Shown here: piece by piece, positions 1 through 7,512 of the stretch
Position numbering within the stretch: the first letter of the stretch is position 1
Layout of the letters: each line of letters opens with the position of its first letter
DNA from: CAZZNQ01 sp964655775
Lineage (GTDB): Bacteria; Planctomycetota; Brocadiia; SM23-32
Length of the DNA stretch: 34,157 nucleotides
Assembly: GCA_964655775.1 (NCBI GenBank)
Contig: CAZZNQ010000040.1
Coordinates: 1 to 34,157 of the forward strand
Reading direction: 5' to 3'
Translations under genes and position numbers: made by a program
Notes under the pieces: model-generated
Databases searched by the model: none
Told to the model about the DNA's origin: nothing
The model's input: the letters and a program-made list of their open reading frames with translations, nothing else

Positions 1-155
1 AGCATGCCCGGGGTGAAAAGGTTTTTCAGGGACTCCTCGCTACGCCGGGCGTGGTTGACTAGATCCTGGCCGATGCGGGGGACCTGCAGCAGCTTGGCCT
101 TAATGTCCTCCTTGAACCGCAGGTAGCGCTTGTCGGCCAGGGTGCGGCTGAAATA
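1..155 (-). pseudogene. dxs: Fragment of 1-deoxy-D-xylulose-5-phosphate synthase fused in frame to the neighbouring gene
   Basis: Read on the minus strand, the last 45 or so codons before the window edge do not look like the exported protein that precedes them. They contain the pattern YFSRTLADKRYLRFKEDIK, then a basic helix, then EESLKNLFTPGM. This is the order seen in DXS just before the strongly conserved 'LFEELGF..GPIDGHD' segment, which would lie beyond the edge. DXS is the thiamine-diphosphate enzyme that makes DXP from pyruvate and glyceraldehyde 3-phosphate for isoprenoids. No DXS start or N-terminal half is present; the frame comes straight out of the exported protein at a shared YFSRTL. 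This could be a real fusion, but a false join of two contigs at a shared short word is at least as likely. The family call rests on remembered DXS sequences, not a search. Confidence 0.6.
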
Positions 156-557
156 CACCCGGCCGCCCGGGAAGTGATTCCACATCTCCAGATAGGCGAG
201 GTCCTGCACGTTCTGGCAACGCAACTCGCCCTCTATTGCATAGGCGGGGCCGAATACACCGGGGGACTCCAGCGTCAGAAGCTTGATCTGCATCGGTCCG
301 GCGGAATCGGCTGCGCCGGTTCTGCCGTCGCGCGCCGCCGACCCGTTGGCCGAGTCCGGCCGCACGACCTGCGGCCGCACGCCGCGCACTACCTCGATGC
401 GCGCGAACGGCGAGTCGGCATCGGACGGCAGAAGCCTCACCCCAGGTGGCAGCGTCTCAACCGCCGCCCAATCAATCTCGCGCACGACTTCGCGCCCGCA
501 GGCTACGGACGCGCACAGAGCCAGCATGGCGGCCGGCAGCGACAAGCTTCTACTCAT
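138..557 (-). CDS. Exported protein of unknown function (3' end replaced or truncated)
   Basis: The start ATG at 557 overlaps the stop of the DUF2089 gene by 8 bases, so the two are probably translationally coupled. The N-terminus is a short hydrophobic leader (residues 1-20) ending SVAC, which fits a loose lipobox and so a lipoprotein or other exported protein. Residues 21-85 are low in predicted structure. Residues 88-140 look like a beta-rich domain (QIKLLTLESPG, then an ELRCQNV strand, then AYLEMWNHFPGG). I associate LEMWNHFPGG..YFSRTL with exported proteins encoded beside DUF2089 genes in planctomycete-like genomes, where it continues into a further beta segment that is missing here. After residue 140 the frame becomes DXS-like. 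Function is unknown; a regulator partner is suggested only by the coupling to DUF2089. Confidence 0.6.
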
Positions 558-858
558 TATCTTCCTCCGTTTCCGCACGGTGGGCCGACAGCAGGGCTTT
601 GAGGGCCGGCATGTCGATCCGGCCCTCCGCGAACAGGGCGCGGGCGGTGCGCTCGAACTCATCCGTCAGCCGCTCGTCGTCCAGGATCTTGACCTTCTGG
701 ATCAGCCTGTCCAACCGCAGCCGGATAGTGGGGTAGGAGACCCCGTAGGTCTCGGCCAGCCCCTTCAGCGACCCGGAGGCGAGCAGGAACCGTTTCACGA
801 ACACCAGGTCCTCGTCGCTCAACCGGTCGATCCACTGCTCCTCGCCTTGCCTTGCCAC
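550..858 (-). CDS. DUF2089-family HTH regulator
   Basis: A 102-residue protein, probably a small DNA-binding regulator. The GTG start at 858 is chosen because GGAG lies six bases upstream. The central segment (about residues 22-52) reads as a helix-turn-helix of the DUF2089 type: a helix VKRFLLASGSLKGLAETYG followed by VSYPTIRLRLDRLIQKV. Many DUF2089 proteins carry an N-terminal zinc ribbon; this one has no cysteines and lacks it. The C-terminus is an acidic helical tail (residues 60-102) that could mediate dimerisation. It is expressed from its own consensus-like promoter lying inside an inverted repeat, which suggests autoregulation by this protein (inference). It overlaps the downstream exported-protein gene by 8 bases. 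The DNA target and signal are unknown. Confidence 0.8.
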   Translation of the reverse strand: MARQGEEQWIDRLSDEDLVFVKRFLLASGSLKGLAETYGVSYPTIRLRLDRLIQKVKILDDERLTDEFERTARALFAEGRIDMPALKALLSAHRAETEEDNE

Positions 859-884
859 ACACCGCTCCGCATATTAGTTTATCG

Positions 885-919
885 TGACCTTCATTATATA
901 TTTATATATATGAAAGTCA
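885..919. promoter_or_regulatory. Imperfect palindrome (candidate operator) over the DUF2089 promoter
   Basis: TGACCTTCA (885-893) and TGAAAGTCA (911-919) are inverted copies with one mismatch in nine, separated by 17 bases made only of A and T. The right arm covers most of the -35 box and the left arm abuts the -10 box. A dimeric regulator bound here would block RNA polymerase. The DUF2089 protein encoded just downstream is the obvious candidate, by inference only. Confidence 0.6.
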
Positions 920-920
920 A
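893..920 (-). promoter_or_regulatory. Sigma70-type promoter of the DUF2089 operon
   Basis: On the minus strand TTGACT (915-920) is followed after 16 bases by a perfect TATAAT (893-898). Transcription would begin near 886, leaving a leader of about 28 bases before the GTG start. The region is almost pure A/T in a GC-rich genome. Confidence 0.75.
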
Positions 921-984
921 GATAAAGAATACGCAACATCCGGCATGCGCCCTGGCATCGTGGCAGGCGGGTGCGCAGGGACCG

Positions 985-1010
985 ACGGCCCATTCTTCTG
1001 CCCGGGCCGT
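985..1010 (-). terminator. Possible stem-loop after the flavin reductase gene
   Basis: ACGGCCC and GGGCCGT form a perfect 7-bp stem with a 12-base loop, 25 bases after the stop of the flavin reductase-like gene. There is no T-run, so it is a weak terminator candidate at best. Confidence 0.25.
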
Positions 1011-1034
1011 GGCGACGAGGGACAGCGCGCGGGA

Positions 1035-1547
1035 TCAGGTGCGCTCGGTGGTGCGGAGGATCTCCCCGTAGTAGACGCGGTGCAGGTTGCCGCTCGCGTA
1101 GCTGCGCTCGCGAACCTTGTCGGCCATGGCCGCGTCGCTGACGTCGTTGTAGTGAACGACCTTACACTCGTAGTGGCGCACGCTCTCCCCGATCAGCGGC
1201 ACGTCGACGGTCTGCGCGGGTTCGGTCGTGAAGCCCATCTCGGCGAACTTATCCACGTCGCGGCCGGACTTCGTTCCGCAGAACGTGCACGCTTCCTTCA
1301 TCTCGTCGGTGGGCACGCTGACTACGAACTCGCCGCTCGCTTCCATGTTCCGAAAGGTGAACCGCGAGGGGCGCACGTAGACGATGAAGATCGGCATGCC
1401 CCAGATGATGCCGGGATTTCCCCAGCCGATGGTCATCGTGTTGGGGGCGCCGTCCTCGCCGGCGGTGGTGAGGAGGAGTCCCTGCTTTCCCATGACCTCT
1501 ATCGTGTGGGGCACGTTCTTGGTGTACTCGATCTCGCGAAGCTGCAC
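1035..1547 (-). CDS. Flavin reductase-like FMN-binding protein
   Basis: A 170-residue single-domain protein of the flavin reductase / FMN-binding split-barrel family, which typically binds FMN and uses NAD(P)H to supply reduced flavin or act as a small oxidoreductase. Supporting sequence: an N-terminal segment ending GKQGLLLTTAGEDGAPNTMTIGWG, then an IIWGMPIFIVYVRPSRFTFRNME strand-helix unit around residues 48-70, then EFVVSVPTDEMKEACTFCGTKSGRDVDKF, all usual for this family. The GTG start at 1547 is preceded by a strong AGGAGG eight bases upstream. Its own promoter lies at 1586-1613. It is transcribed away from the DegT gene. Cys97 and Cys100 (CTFC) recur in many relatives. The true substrate cannot be told from sequence. 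Confidence 0.85.
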   Translation of the reverse strand: MQLREIEYTKNVPHTIEVMGKQGLLLTTAGEDGAPNTMTIGWGNPGIIWGMPIFIVYVRPSRFTFRNMEASGEFVVSVPTDEMKEACTFCGTKSGRDVDKFAEMGFTTEPAQTVDVPLIGESVRHYECKVVHYNDVSDAAMADKVRERSYASGNLHRVYYGEILRTTERT

Positions 1548-1585
1548 GTCCGTTCCTCCTGTGAAGGGCTCTCTTGACGCACCGC

Positions 1586-1613
1586 ATTATACGCGGCGGC
1601 GGCCTTTAGGCAA
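1586..1613 (-). promoter_or_regulatory. Promoter of the flavin reductase-like gene
   Basis: On the minus strand TTGCCT (608-613 past 1000, i.e. 1608-1613), 16 bases, then TATAAT (1586-1591). The start codon is about 40 bases downstream. Confidence 0.6.
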
Positions 1614-1634
1614 GCGCCGGGCGGCTTCCGGGCA

Positions 1635-1664
1635 TTGACAGCGGCCCGCCGGAGCGGATAGCAT
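1635..1664 (+). promoter_or_regulatory. Promoter of the aminotransferase-galE pair
   Basis: TTGACA (1635-1640), an 18-base spacer, then TAGCAT (1659-1664). Transcription would start near 1671, about 60 bases before the chosen ATG at 1734. It is back to back with the flavin reductase promoter. Confidence 0.6.
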
Positions 1665-1733
1665 CGCCTTCCCTGAGTGAACGCGTGCCGCGCGTCGTCC
1701 GCCCCCATCCATGAGGCAAAACCGAGAGAAAGC

Positions 1734-2834
1734 ATGAAGGTTCCCATACTCGATCTGCAAACGCAGTACAGCCGCCTCCAATCCGAGATAGACGCCGCCC
1801 TGAAGGGCGTATGCGAGAGCGCCTGGTTCGCGCTGGGACCGGAGGTCGAGCGTTTTGAGGAGTCCTGGGCGAGGTACTGCGAGGCGGAATACTGCGTCGC
1901 CGTGAACAGCGGCACCGCCGCCCTTCACCTGGCCCTGCTGGGGCTGGGCATCGGCGAAGGGGACGAGGTGATCACCACGCCCATGACGTTCATTGCCAGT
2001 TGCGAGGCCATCGTCTACGTCGGCGCCCGGCCGGTGCTGGCGGACGTGGACCCGGCGACGGGTTGCATCGATGCGGACGCCGTCGCCGCGCTGGTCACGG
2101 AACGCACGCGGGCGATCATGCCGGTCCATCTGTTCGGCCGACCGGCGGACATGGACCCGATACTGGCCACGGCGCGCGAGCACGATCTGGTCGTGGTCGA
2201 GGATGCCGCGCAGGCGCACGGGGCGCGATACAAAGGCAGCCGCCTGGGCGCGTTGGGCGACGCCGGAGCTTACAGCTTCTACGTCACCAAGAACCTGGGA
2301 GCATACGGCGAAGGCGGTGCGGTCGTCACGAACAGCAACGAGGTGTACGAGCGCGTGAAAATGCTGCGCAATCACGGCCAGAACGCCCGCTATCGCCACG
2401 CGGAGATCGGGTTCAACTACCGGATGACGGCCTTCCAGGGAGCCGTCCTGAATGTGAAGCTGCCCTACCTGGACCAGTGGAACGAGCGCCGACGGGCAAT
2501 CGCGCGGCGCTATACCGAGGGTCTGGCCGGCCTGCCGTTGGAGGCCCCGCCGGGCGCCGCCGACGCTTGCGTCGTCTGGCACCTGTACTGCATCCGCTGT
2601 GCGCAGCGCGACGAACTGCAGGCGCACCTGGAGGAGGCGGGCGTGGCCACCGCCATTCACTATCCGGTGCCGATGACCGAGCAGGAGGCGCTGAAGCCGC
2701 ACCTGGGCGCACAGGCGCCGGTGCCGCAGGCCGAGAAGATGGCGCGCGAGGCACTGAGCCTGCCCATGTATCCCGAGATGACCGACGAGCAGGTCGAGTA
2801 CGTGATCCGGTCCGTCAAGTCGTTCTTTGTCTGA
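1734..2834 (+). CDS. DegT/DnrJ/EryC1/StrS-family PLP aminotransferase
   Basis: A 366-residue PLP-dependent enzyme of the sugar aminotransferase family, which moves an amino group from glutamate or glutamine to a nucleotide-linked keto-sugar. The N-terminus MKVPILDLQTQY is standard for the family. Visible motifs are NSGTAALHLAL (58-68, phosphate binding), VVVEDAAQAHGARYKG with Asp157 facing the pyridine nitrogen, and SFYVTKNLGAYGEGGAVV with Lys186 as Schiff-base lysine. The ATG at 1734 is preferred over upstream in-frame codons because it starts at the family N-terminus and has GAGAGAAAG before it. galE follows after 32 bases, so the pair probably supplies an amino- or galacto-sugar for surface polysaccharide. 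Whether the product is a 4-amino or 3-amino sugar cannot be read from sequence. Confidence 0.9.
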   Translation: MKVPILDLQTQYSRLQSEIDAALKGVCESAWFALGPEVERFEESWARYCEAEYCVAVNSGTAALHLALLGLGIGEGDEVITTPMTFIASCEAIVYVGARPVLADVDPATGCIDADAVAALVTERTRAIMPVHLFGRPADMDPILATAREHDLVVVEDAAQAHGARYKGSRLGALGDAGAYSFYVTKNLGAYGEGGAVVTNSNEVYERVKMLRNHGQNARYRHAEIGFNYRMTAFQGAVLNVKLPYLDQWNERRRAIARRYTEGLAGLPLEAPPGAADACVVWHLYCIRCAQRDELQAHLEEAGVATAIHYPVPMTEQEALKPHLGAQAPVPQAEKMAREALSLPMYPEMTDEQVEYVIRSVKSFFV

Positions 2835-2866
2835 GCGGCTGCGGGAGCTTACACGGGGAGCCAGAG

Positions 2867-3853
2867 ATGAGGGTACTGGTAACGGGCGGGGCCGGATACG
2901 TGGGGAGCCATGCCGTACGCGGACTCCTCCGCAGCGGGCACGAACCGGTTGTGCTGGACAGCCTTGCCGAGGGGCACGCCGGGGCGGTGAAGGGCTGCCG
3001 GCTTGTGAAGGGTGACCTCGCCGACGAAGCGGCCGTTTCGGGACTGATGGCGGACGCGCGGGTCGAGGCCGTCATGCATTTCGCGGCGTACGCCTACGTG
3101 GGGGAGTCGGTCGAGAATCCCCAGAAGTACTACTTCAACAACGTTGCGAACACTCTGAAGCTGCTGCGGGGAATGCGGGCGGCCGAGGTGCAGCGGCTCG
3201 TGTTCTCCAGCTCGTGCACGGTGTACGGGGTGCCCGACGAGGTGCCGATCACCGAGGACGCACCCATTCGCACGCTGAGTCCCTACGGTCGGACGAAGGC
3301 GATGATGGAGTCGATCATGGCCGATTACGCCGAAGCCTACGGGATGCGCTACGCGGCCCTGCGCTACTTCAACGCGGCGGGCGCCGATCCGGCCGGCGAT
3401 ATCGGCGAGGATCACGATCCGGAGACCCACCTCATCCCCCTCGTGATCCAGGCCGCCCTGGGTCGTCGCGAGTCCATCCAGATCTACGGCACGGACTATC
3501 CGACTCCCGACGGCACTTGCATACGTGACTACGTGCACGTTGCGGACCTGGCGAAGGCCCATGTTATGGCCCTGGAGGCGCTGGATGACCGCGGCACCAT
3601 GACCTACAACCTGAGCACCGGCAGGGGGCATTCGGTCCGGGAGGTCATCGAGTCGGTCCAACGGGTGAGCGGTCGAGACGTGCCGGTGGTGGAGGCGGAT
3701 CGGCGCCCGGGCGACGCGCCGCGCCTCGTCGGCTCGTCGGAGCGCATACGGTGCGATCTCGGATGGGAACCGGAGTACCGCGAGGCGGACCGCATCGTGG
3801 AGACGGCCTGGGCGTGGCACAGCGCTCATCCGGACGGCTTCGCCGAGGGGTAG
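2867..3853 (+). CDS. galE: UDP-glucose 4-epimerase
   Basis: A 328-residue extended short-chain dehydrogenase that interconverts UDP-glucose and UDP-galactose with tightly bound NAD. The NAD-binding GGAGYVGSH (7-15) follows beta-1. The catalytic set is Ser116 in FSSSCTVYG and Tyr140xxxLys144 in SPYGRTK. RYFNAAGADP, IYGTDYPTPDGTCIRDYVHV and YNLSTGRGHSVREV are the usual GalE blocks. Length matches the family (about 330). The start ATG at 2867 has GGGGAG about ten bases upstream. It follows the DegT aminotransferase and converges with the TrkA-like gene, only 24 bases away. It could serve polysaccharide synthesis with its operon partner and also the Leloir use of galactose with the GHMP kinase at 32699, although that gene is about 29 kb away. 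Confidence 0.93.
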   Translation: MRVLVTGGAGYVGSHAVRGLLRSGHEPVVLDSLAEGHAGAVKGCRLVKGDLADEAAVSGLMADARVEAVMHFAAYAYVGESVENPQKYYFNNVANTLKLLRGMRAAEVQRLVFSSSCTVYGVPDEVPITEDAPIRTLSPYGRTKAMMESIMADYAEAYGMRYAALRYFNAAGADPAGDIGEDHDPETHLIPLVIQAALGRRESIQIYGTDYPTPDGTCIRDYVHVADLAKAHVMALEALDDRGTMTYNLSTGRGHSVREVIESVQRVSGRDVPVVEADRRPGDAPRLVGSSERIRCDLGWEPEYREADRIVETAWAWHSAHPDGFAEG

Positions 3854-3877
3854 GGCGAACCCCACTGGAAGGGCTAC

Positions 3878-4594
3878 TCAGTAATCGGCCTGCAGTTCGG
3901 CGATCTTCTCGTCCGCGCCGATCACCACCAGCATGTCGCCTTCCTGGATGACATCCTCGGCGTGGGGCAGATCGTTGACATGCATCTCCACCTTCTCGGG
4001 TCCCTCCGGTCCCGTCGTCACCTGGCGGGACTTTATGGCGACCACGTTGACCCCGTAGCGGTTGCGGAAGTCCAGCTCGATCAGCGTCTTGCCGGTGAAC
4101 TCCGGCTTCGCCTTGACCTCGGCGAGGGAGTGATTCGTCGTCAGTCGCGCGATGACGTTGGTGCCGGGCATCACTATCTGCTGGGCGACCTGCCGTGCCA
4201 TCTCCTGTTCCAGGCTGATTATGCGGTCGACGCCCATCGCTTCGAGTATCTCGGCCTGGTTGCGGTCGATGGCCCTCACCCAGATGTTGCGCATGCCGAG
4301 CCTCTGGAGGACGTTCGTCGCCAGGAGGCCGGCCTCCATGTTGCGGCCGATGGAGACCACCGCCAGGTCCATGGCCCCCAGGTCGATCTTGCGCATGGAG
4401 AACTCATTCGTTACGTCCACGCAGACGGCCCGGGCGACTCGCTGGTCGATCTCCTCCACCACTTCGGCGTCGGAATCGACCGCCAGCACGTCGGCCCCCA
4501 GGTCCGCGAGCCTGACGGCCAGCCCGAAGCCGAATCTGCCCAGTCCGAAGACGGCTATCCTCTGGGGTGCGCGTTTCGATGAATCTGATCTCAT
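3878..4594 (-). CDS. TrkA/KtrA-type potassium uptake regulator
   Basis: A 238-residue cytoplasmic RCK protein that gates a Trk/Ktr potassium channel in response to bound nucleotide. The N-terminal TrkA-N Rossmann domain begins FGLGRFGFGLA (GxGxxG at 17-22) with Asp40 at the end of beta-2 (VLAVDSD), suggesting NAD(H) over NADP(H). A TrkA-C domain occupies about residues 160-238 and ends with the MLVVIGADEKIAELQADY strand. No membrane subunit (TrkH/KtrB) lies in the window. The single-copy RCK layout (about 220-240 residues) is that of KtrA rather than the double-length TrkA of enterobacteria. GGGGA precedes the ATG. It is the last gene of the long minus-strand run, 39 bases after lpxA, a linkage to lipid A genes that I cannot explain functionally. 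Confidence 0.88.
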   Translation of the reverse strand: MRSDSSKRAPQRIAVFGLGRFGFGLAVRLADLGADVLAVDSDAEVVEEIDQRVARAVCVDVTNEFSMRKIDLGAMDLAVVSIGRNMEAGLLATNVLQRLGMRNIWVRAIDRNQAEILEAMGVDRIISLEQEMARQVAQQIVMPGTNVIARLTTNHSLAEVKAKPEFTGKTLIELDFRNRYGVNVVAIKSRQVTTGPEGPEKVEMHVNDLPHAEDVIQEGDMLVVIGADEKIAELQADY

Positions 4595-4633
4595 TGTATC
4601 CCCCTGATCCGGCCGGGTTTCGGGTGTCTGACC

Positions 4634-5437
4634 TCAGCTTTTGCGGAGGCTCTCCCTGTAACGCCCGAGCACGCCCTGTTCCGTGCGGCGCAGGAAGGCG
4701 ACGAGGTAGCGCGTCTCGGGCCGCAGGTTCGGGCGCGATTCGATCACGTCGTAGATGCGCGATCGGTTCAGTTCCTTGGTTCGGTAGATGGCGCGGAAGA
4801 CCTGTCGCAGTTCCTCGATGGCCTCGTGCTCGTAGCCGGCGCGCTGCAGGCCGATTTCGTTGACGCGCCGAACGCGGGCGGGGTTCCCTTCCACGGTCAT
4901 GAAGGGAGGCACGTCGCGCACGATGCGGCTCAGCCCGCCGACGTAGGCCCGCTTGCCGACGGTCACGAACGGATTCACCGCCACGCTGCCGGCGAGGTTC
5001 GCGCCGGTTTCCACGTAGCAGTGGCCGCCCAGCAGCACGCCGTTGGTCATGACGATCTCGTCTTCCAGTATACAGTCGTGTGCCACGTGGCTGAACATCA
5101 TGAGGAAGTTGCGGTCGCCGATCCGGGTGGCGCCCAGGCCGCTGGGGGTGCCGATGTTGACGGTCACGAACTCGCGGAACACGTTGTCGTCGCCGATAAC
5201 GAGTTGCGTCCTCTCCCCGTGCCATTTCAGGTCCTGGGGGGGCGTGCCCAGCACAACGTAGGCGGTGAGCATGTTGTTCCTGCCCATCGTCACCTTGCCC
5301 TCGATGTGAGAGCCATGGCCGATGACGCAGTCGTCGCCTATGGTTACGCCCGGTCCGATGAAGGCATGTGGCTGGATCTCCACGTCCCGGCCGATCTGGG
5401 CCTCGCTGTCCACTATCGCGGTCGGATGTATCTTCAT
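4634..5437 (-). CDS. lpxA: UDP-N-acetylglucosamine O-acyltransferase
   Basis: The first enzyme of lipid A synthesis: it transfers a 3-hydroxyacyl chain from ACP to the 3-OH of UDP-GlcNAc. 267 residues, close to the usual 255-265. Residues 1-185 are left-handed beta-helix hexapeptide repeats (IHPTAIVD, AQIGRDVEIQP, VTIGDDCVIG and so on), then a C-terminal helical domain. FSHVAHDC holds His117 and the expected catalytic His120, as in the AHIAHDC of E. coli LpxA. GTPPQDLKW(H) and the late GLQRAGYEHEAIEELRQVFRAIYR are typical. It follows the fused lpxC-fabZ gene after 42 bases, so three consecutive lipid A activities are co-transcribed. AAAGAAAG lies before the ATG. Confidence 0.95.
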   Translation of the reverse strand: MKIHPTAIVDSEAQIGRDVEIQPHAFIGPGVTIGDDCVIGHGSHIEGKVTMGRNNMLTAYVVLGTPPQDLKWHGERTQLVIGDDNVFREFVTVNIGTPSGLGATRIGDRNFLMMFSHVAHDCILEDEIVMTNGVLLGGHCYVETGANLAGSVAVNPFVTVGKRAYVGGLSRIVRDVPPFMTVEGNPARVRRVNEIGLQRAGYEHEAIEELRQVFRAIYRTKELNRSRIYDVIESRPNLRPETRYLVAFLRRTEQGVLGRYRESLRKS

Positions 5438-5479
5438 CTTTCTTTCGTAGCTTTCGGCTTAGGGGCAGGGGCGGAGGCG

Positions 5480-6790
5480 CTACAGCGCGTCCGAGTCCAC
5501 AAGCATGAAGCGCATGTCCGCCTCGCACGCCATCTCCCCGTTCACGGTACCCTTGGCCTTGATCATGGCCGTGCGCGAGCGCACCCGCACGGCCTCGGCT
5601 TCCAGCAGGAGCTGGTCACCGGGCCTGACGGGCCGCCTCATCTTCACTCCGTCCATGCTCACGAGCATGGGCAGCTTGCCGGTGTGTTCCAGCTTGCGCA
5701 GCAGCAGCACGCCGGCAGTCTGGGCCAGCGCCTCCAGTTGCAGCACGCCCGGCATGATCGGCCGGTCCGGGTAGTGGCCCTGGAAGTACTCTTCGTTTAT
5801 CGAAACGTTCTTGAGGCCGACCACCTTGTTCTCGCCCTCTATCCGCAGTATTCGGTCCACCATGAGGAACGGGTAGCGGTGGGGGAGGGCGCGCTGGATT
5901 TCACGGATGTCGAGGTACTCGGCCGTGCCGGCCTGTTCGTCCAGCAGGCTGCGAAGGCGTCCGGCAAACGCGGTGTTGAGCTTGTGGCCGCTCCGGACGG
6001 CCACTATCTTGGCCTGCAGGTCCACGCCGGCCAGCGCCATGTCGCCTATCAGGTCCAGTATCTTGTGCCGCACCGGTTCGTCCGGGAAGCGCAGCGCCGT
6101 CTCCTGCCAGCTTCGGGGGGCGCGCACCGTTCCGTCCGGGCAGAGGACAAAGGTATTGTCGTCCTGCACGCCGCCGCCCAGCGCCATTCGCTTGAAGTCT
6201 TCGCGGTCTTCCTCCAGCCCGAACGTGCGGGCGCGGGCGAGTTCCTCCATGAACGTCTCGGGCTTCACGTCCACGGTAAGCGCCGAGACGGCACGGTAGC
6301 CGCTGATGTCCAGCATGTAGCTGATGCTCAGCCCCTCCGGGGCGGGCATGGCCACGATGGTGGCCCCGTTCAGGGACACCGTGACGGTCTGCTCGATTCG
6401 CAGAAGCCGGCGTTCGGCGTTTTGCTCGACGATGCCGGCCTCCTGCAGTGCGCGCGCGTACTCGACCGCGCACCCGTCCAGCGCTGGCATCTCGTCCCCG
6501 TCGACCTCGATGATAAGGTTGTCCACCTGGAGACCGGAACAGGCGGCCAGCACATGCTCCACCGCCGCGATCTCCACCTTGTTCAGGCTGAGTCGCGTGC
6601 AGCGGAAGCCGTCGGCCAGGGCTTCCATAGTCGCGGGCACCACGGGGCTGTCCGGCAGATCCACGCGCACGAACAGGAACCCCGTGCCCGTATCCGCAGG
6701 CAGCAGGTGCACGGTCACCGGCTTGCCGGAGAAAAGCGCGGATCCGGAAAGCTTCACGGGTTTGGCTATGGTCTGCTGCAGGCGTGCCAA
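5480..6790 (-). CDS. lpxC-fabZ: Bifunctional LpxC deacetylase / FabZ dehydratase
   Basis: A 436-residue fusion. Residues 1-280 are LpxC, the zinc deacetylase that commits UDP-3-O-acyl-GlcNAc to lipid A. The metal ligands are all visible: His79 in VEHVLAAC, His242 and Asp246 in RHKILDLIGD, plus the catalytic His269 in SGHKLN, close to the E. coli numbering (79, 238, 242, 265). Residues 297-436 are FabZ, the 3-hydroxyacyl-ACP dehydratase: LPHRYPFLMVDR, then His339 (GHYPDRPIMPGV) and Glu353 (LEALAQ), separated by 14 as in E. coli FabZ. The fusion is known from Bacteroidota, Planctomycetota and some relatives. The start is TTG at 6790, one base after the stop of the skp-like gene, with no strong SD, suggesting coupling. 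Confidence 0.95.
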   Translation of the reverse strand: MARLQQTIAKPVKLSGSALFSGKPVTVHLLPADTGTGFLFVRVDLPDSPVVPATMEALADGFRCTRLSLNKVEIAAVEHVLAACSGLQVDNLIIEVDGDEMPALDGCAVEYARALQEAGIVEQNAERRLLRIEQTVTVSLNGATIVAMPAPEGLSISYMLDISGYRAVSALTVDVKPETFMEELARARTFGLEEDREDFKRMALGGGVQDDNTFVLCPDGTVRAPRSWQETALRFPDEPVRHKILDLIGDMALAGVDLQAKIVAVRSGHKLNTAFAGRLRSLLDEQAGTAEYLDIREIQRALPHRYPFLMVDRILRIEGENKVVGLKNVSINEEYFQGHYPDRPIMPGVLQLEALAQTAGVLLLRKLEHTGKLPMLVSMDGVKMRRPVRPGDQLLLEAEAVRVRSRTAMIKAKGTVNGEMACEADMRFMLVDSDAL

Positions 6791-6791
6791 T

Positions 6792-7439
6792 TCACTGCAC
6801 CCGTATCGGTCCCTCGTAGTCGGCGTTGAGCTTGCGGATGACGCCTTCGGTTATCTCCAGGTCGGGGCTGGCATACAGCACGTCCGCCGTGCCCATAATA
6901 AGCTGCGGCTGCAGGCTCTGCTCCCCGGCCAGCTGGAGGTCCTGTTTCTTCAGCACCACCTGTATGCCCTGCTCTTCGGCGTAGGCGTCCACCGCCCGGC
7001 TTACCTTACCGAGCATGGTGCGAATGGCCTGGCTGTACTGCTCCGCGGCCTCAGACTCGTACCTGCGTCGCGTGCTCTCCAGTTCCGAGATTGCCTTCTG
7101 CACCTCCAGCGCCTTCGCCCGGCGTTCTTCGCCGCCCGGCGGCAGGGCCTCCTGCTCGTTCCGCAGCACCTGCACGCGCCGCACCAGCTTGTCCAGGGCG
7201 CGCTGGCGGCTGTCCAGCATGCTCTTCCGCTCGGCGATCAGGTCCTGCCACTCCTCGCTCTTGTGCAGCAGCTTTGCCATGTCCACTACCGCCACGGATG
7301 CCTGCGGCGTCGCCGGCTGCGGCGATTCGCTTCCCGACAGCCCGTCTGCGCCGAGCATCACCACACAGAGCACCGCGATGGTGGCTGCGGCCACCGGCAG
7401 CATGCGGGATCTGGTTCTGCAGTCTGTATTGGATATCAT
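6792..7439 (-). CDS. Skp/OmpH-like periplasmic chaperone
   Basis: A 215-residue exported protein, a holdase-type chaperone for unfolded outer-membrane proteins by family. Residues 13-35 form the signal segment (RMLPVAAATIAVLCVVMLGAD) after a slightly long, arginine-bearing N-region. ASVAVVDMAKLLHKSEEW (47-64) is the first OmpH strand and helix, then a long charged coiled coil spans about 65-155, and VDAYAEEQGIQVVLKKQDL returns to the body with VLYASPDLEITEGVIRKLN at the C-terminus, as in OmpH proteins. Sitting directly after bamA and before lpxC-fabZ matches the conserved bamA-skp-lpx neighbourhood of many diderms. Start is ATG at 7439 with only a weak AGG before it; an internal ATG at 7403 is possible but would shorten the signal N-region. 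Confidence 0.85.
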   Translation of the reverse strand: MISNTDCRTRSRMLPVAAATIAVLCVVMLGADGLSGSESPQPATPQASVAVVDMAKLLHKSEEWQDLIAERKSMLDSRQRALDKLVRRVQVLRNEQEALPPGGEERRAKALEVQKAISELESTRRRYESEAAEQYSQAIRTMLGKVSRAVDAYAEEQGIQVVLKKQDLQLAGEQSLQPQLIMGTADVLYASPDLEITEGVIRKLNADYEGPIRVQ

Positions 7440-7512
7440 TGCCTGTGAACCGTGAAGGGGGGGATGGTTGAGTGCGTGATAGTCTATGCAATGCGGCGTG
7501 TCGGCACAACCG

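Noticed and set aside
2000..2866. Upstream in-frame extension of galE through the aminotransferase gene
   Set aside because: The extension overlaps a real gene in another frame and is arginine/glycine-rich noise; GalE begins at the standard MRVLVTGGAGYVG.
4826..6829. Long plus-strand open frame across lpxA and lpxC-fabZ
   Set aside because: It is opposite two clear genes, has no domain and is rich in His, Val and Gln as expected for an antisense frame in GC-rich DNA.
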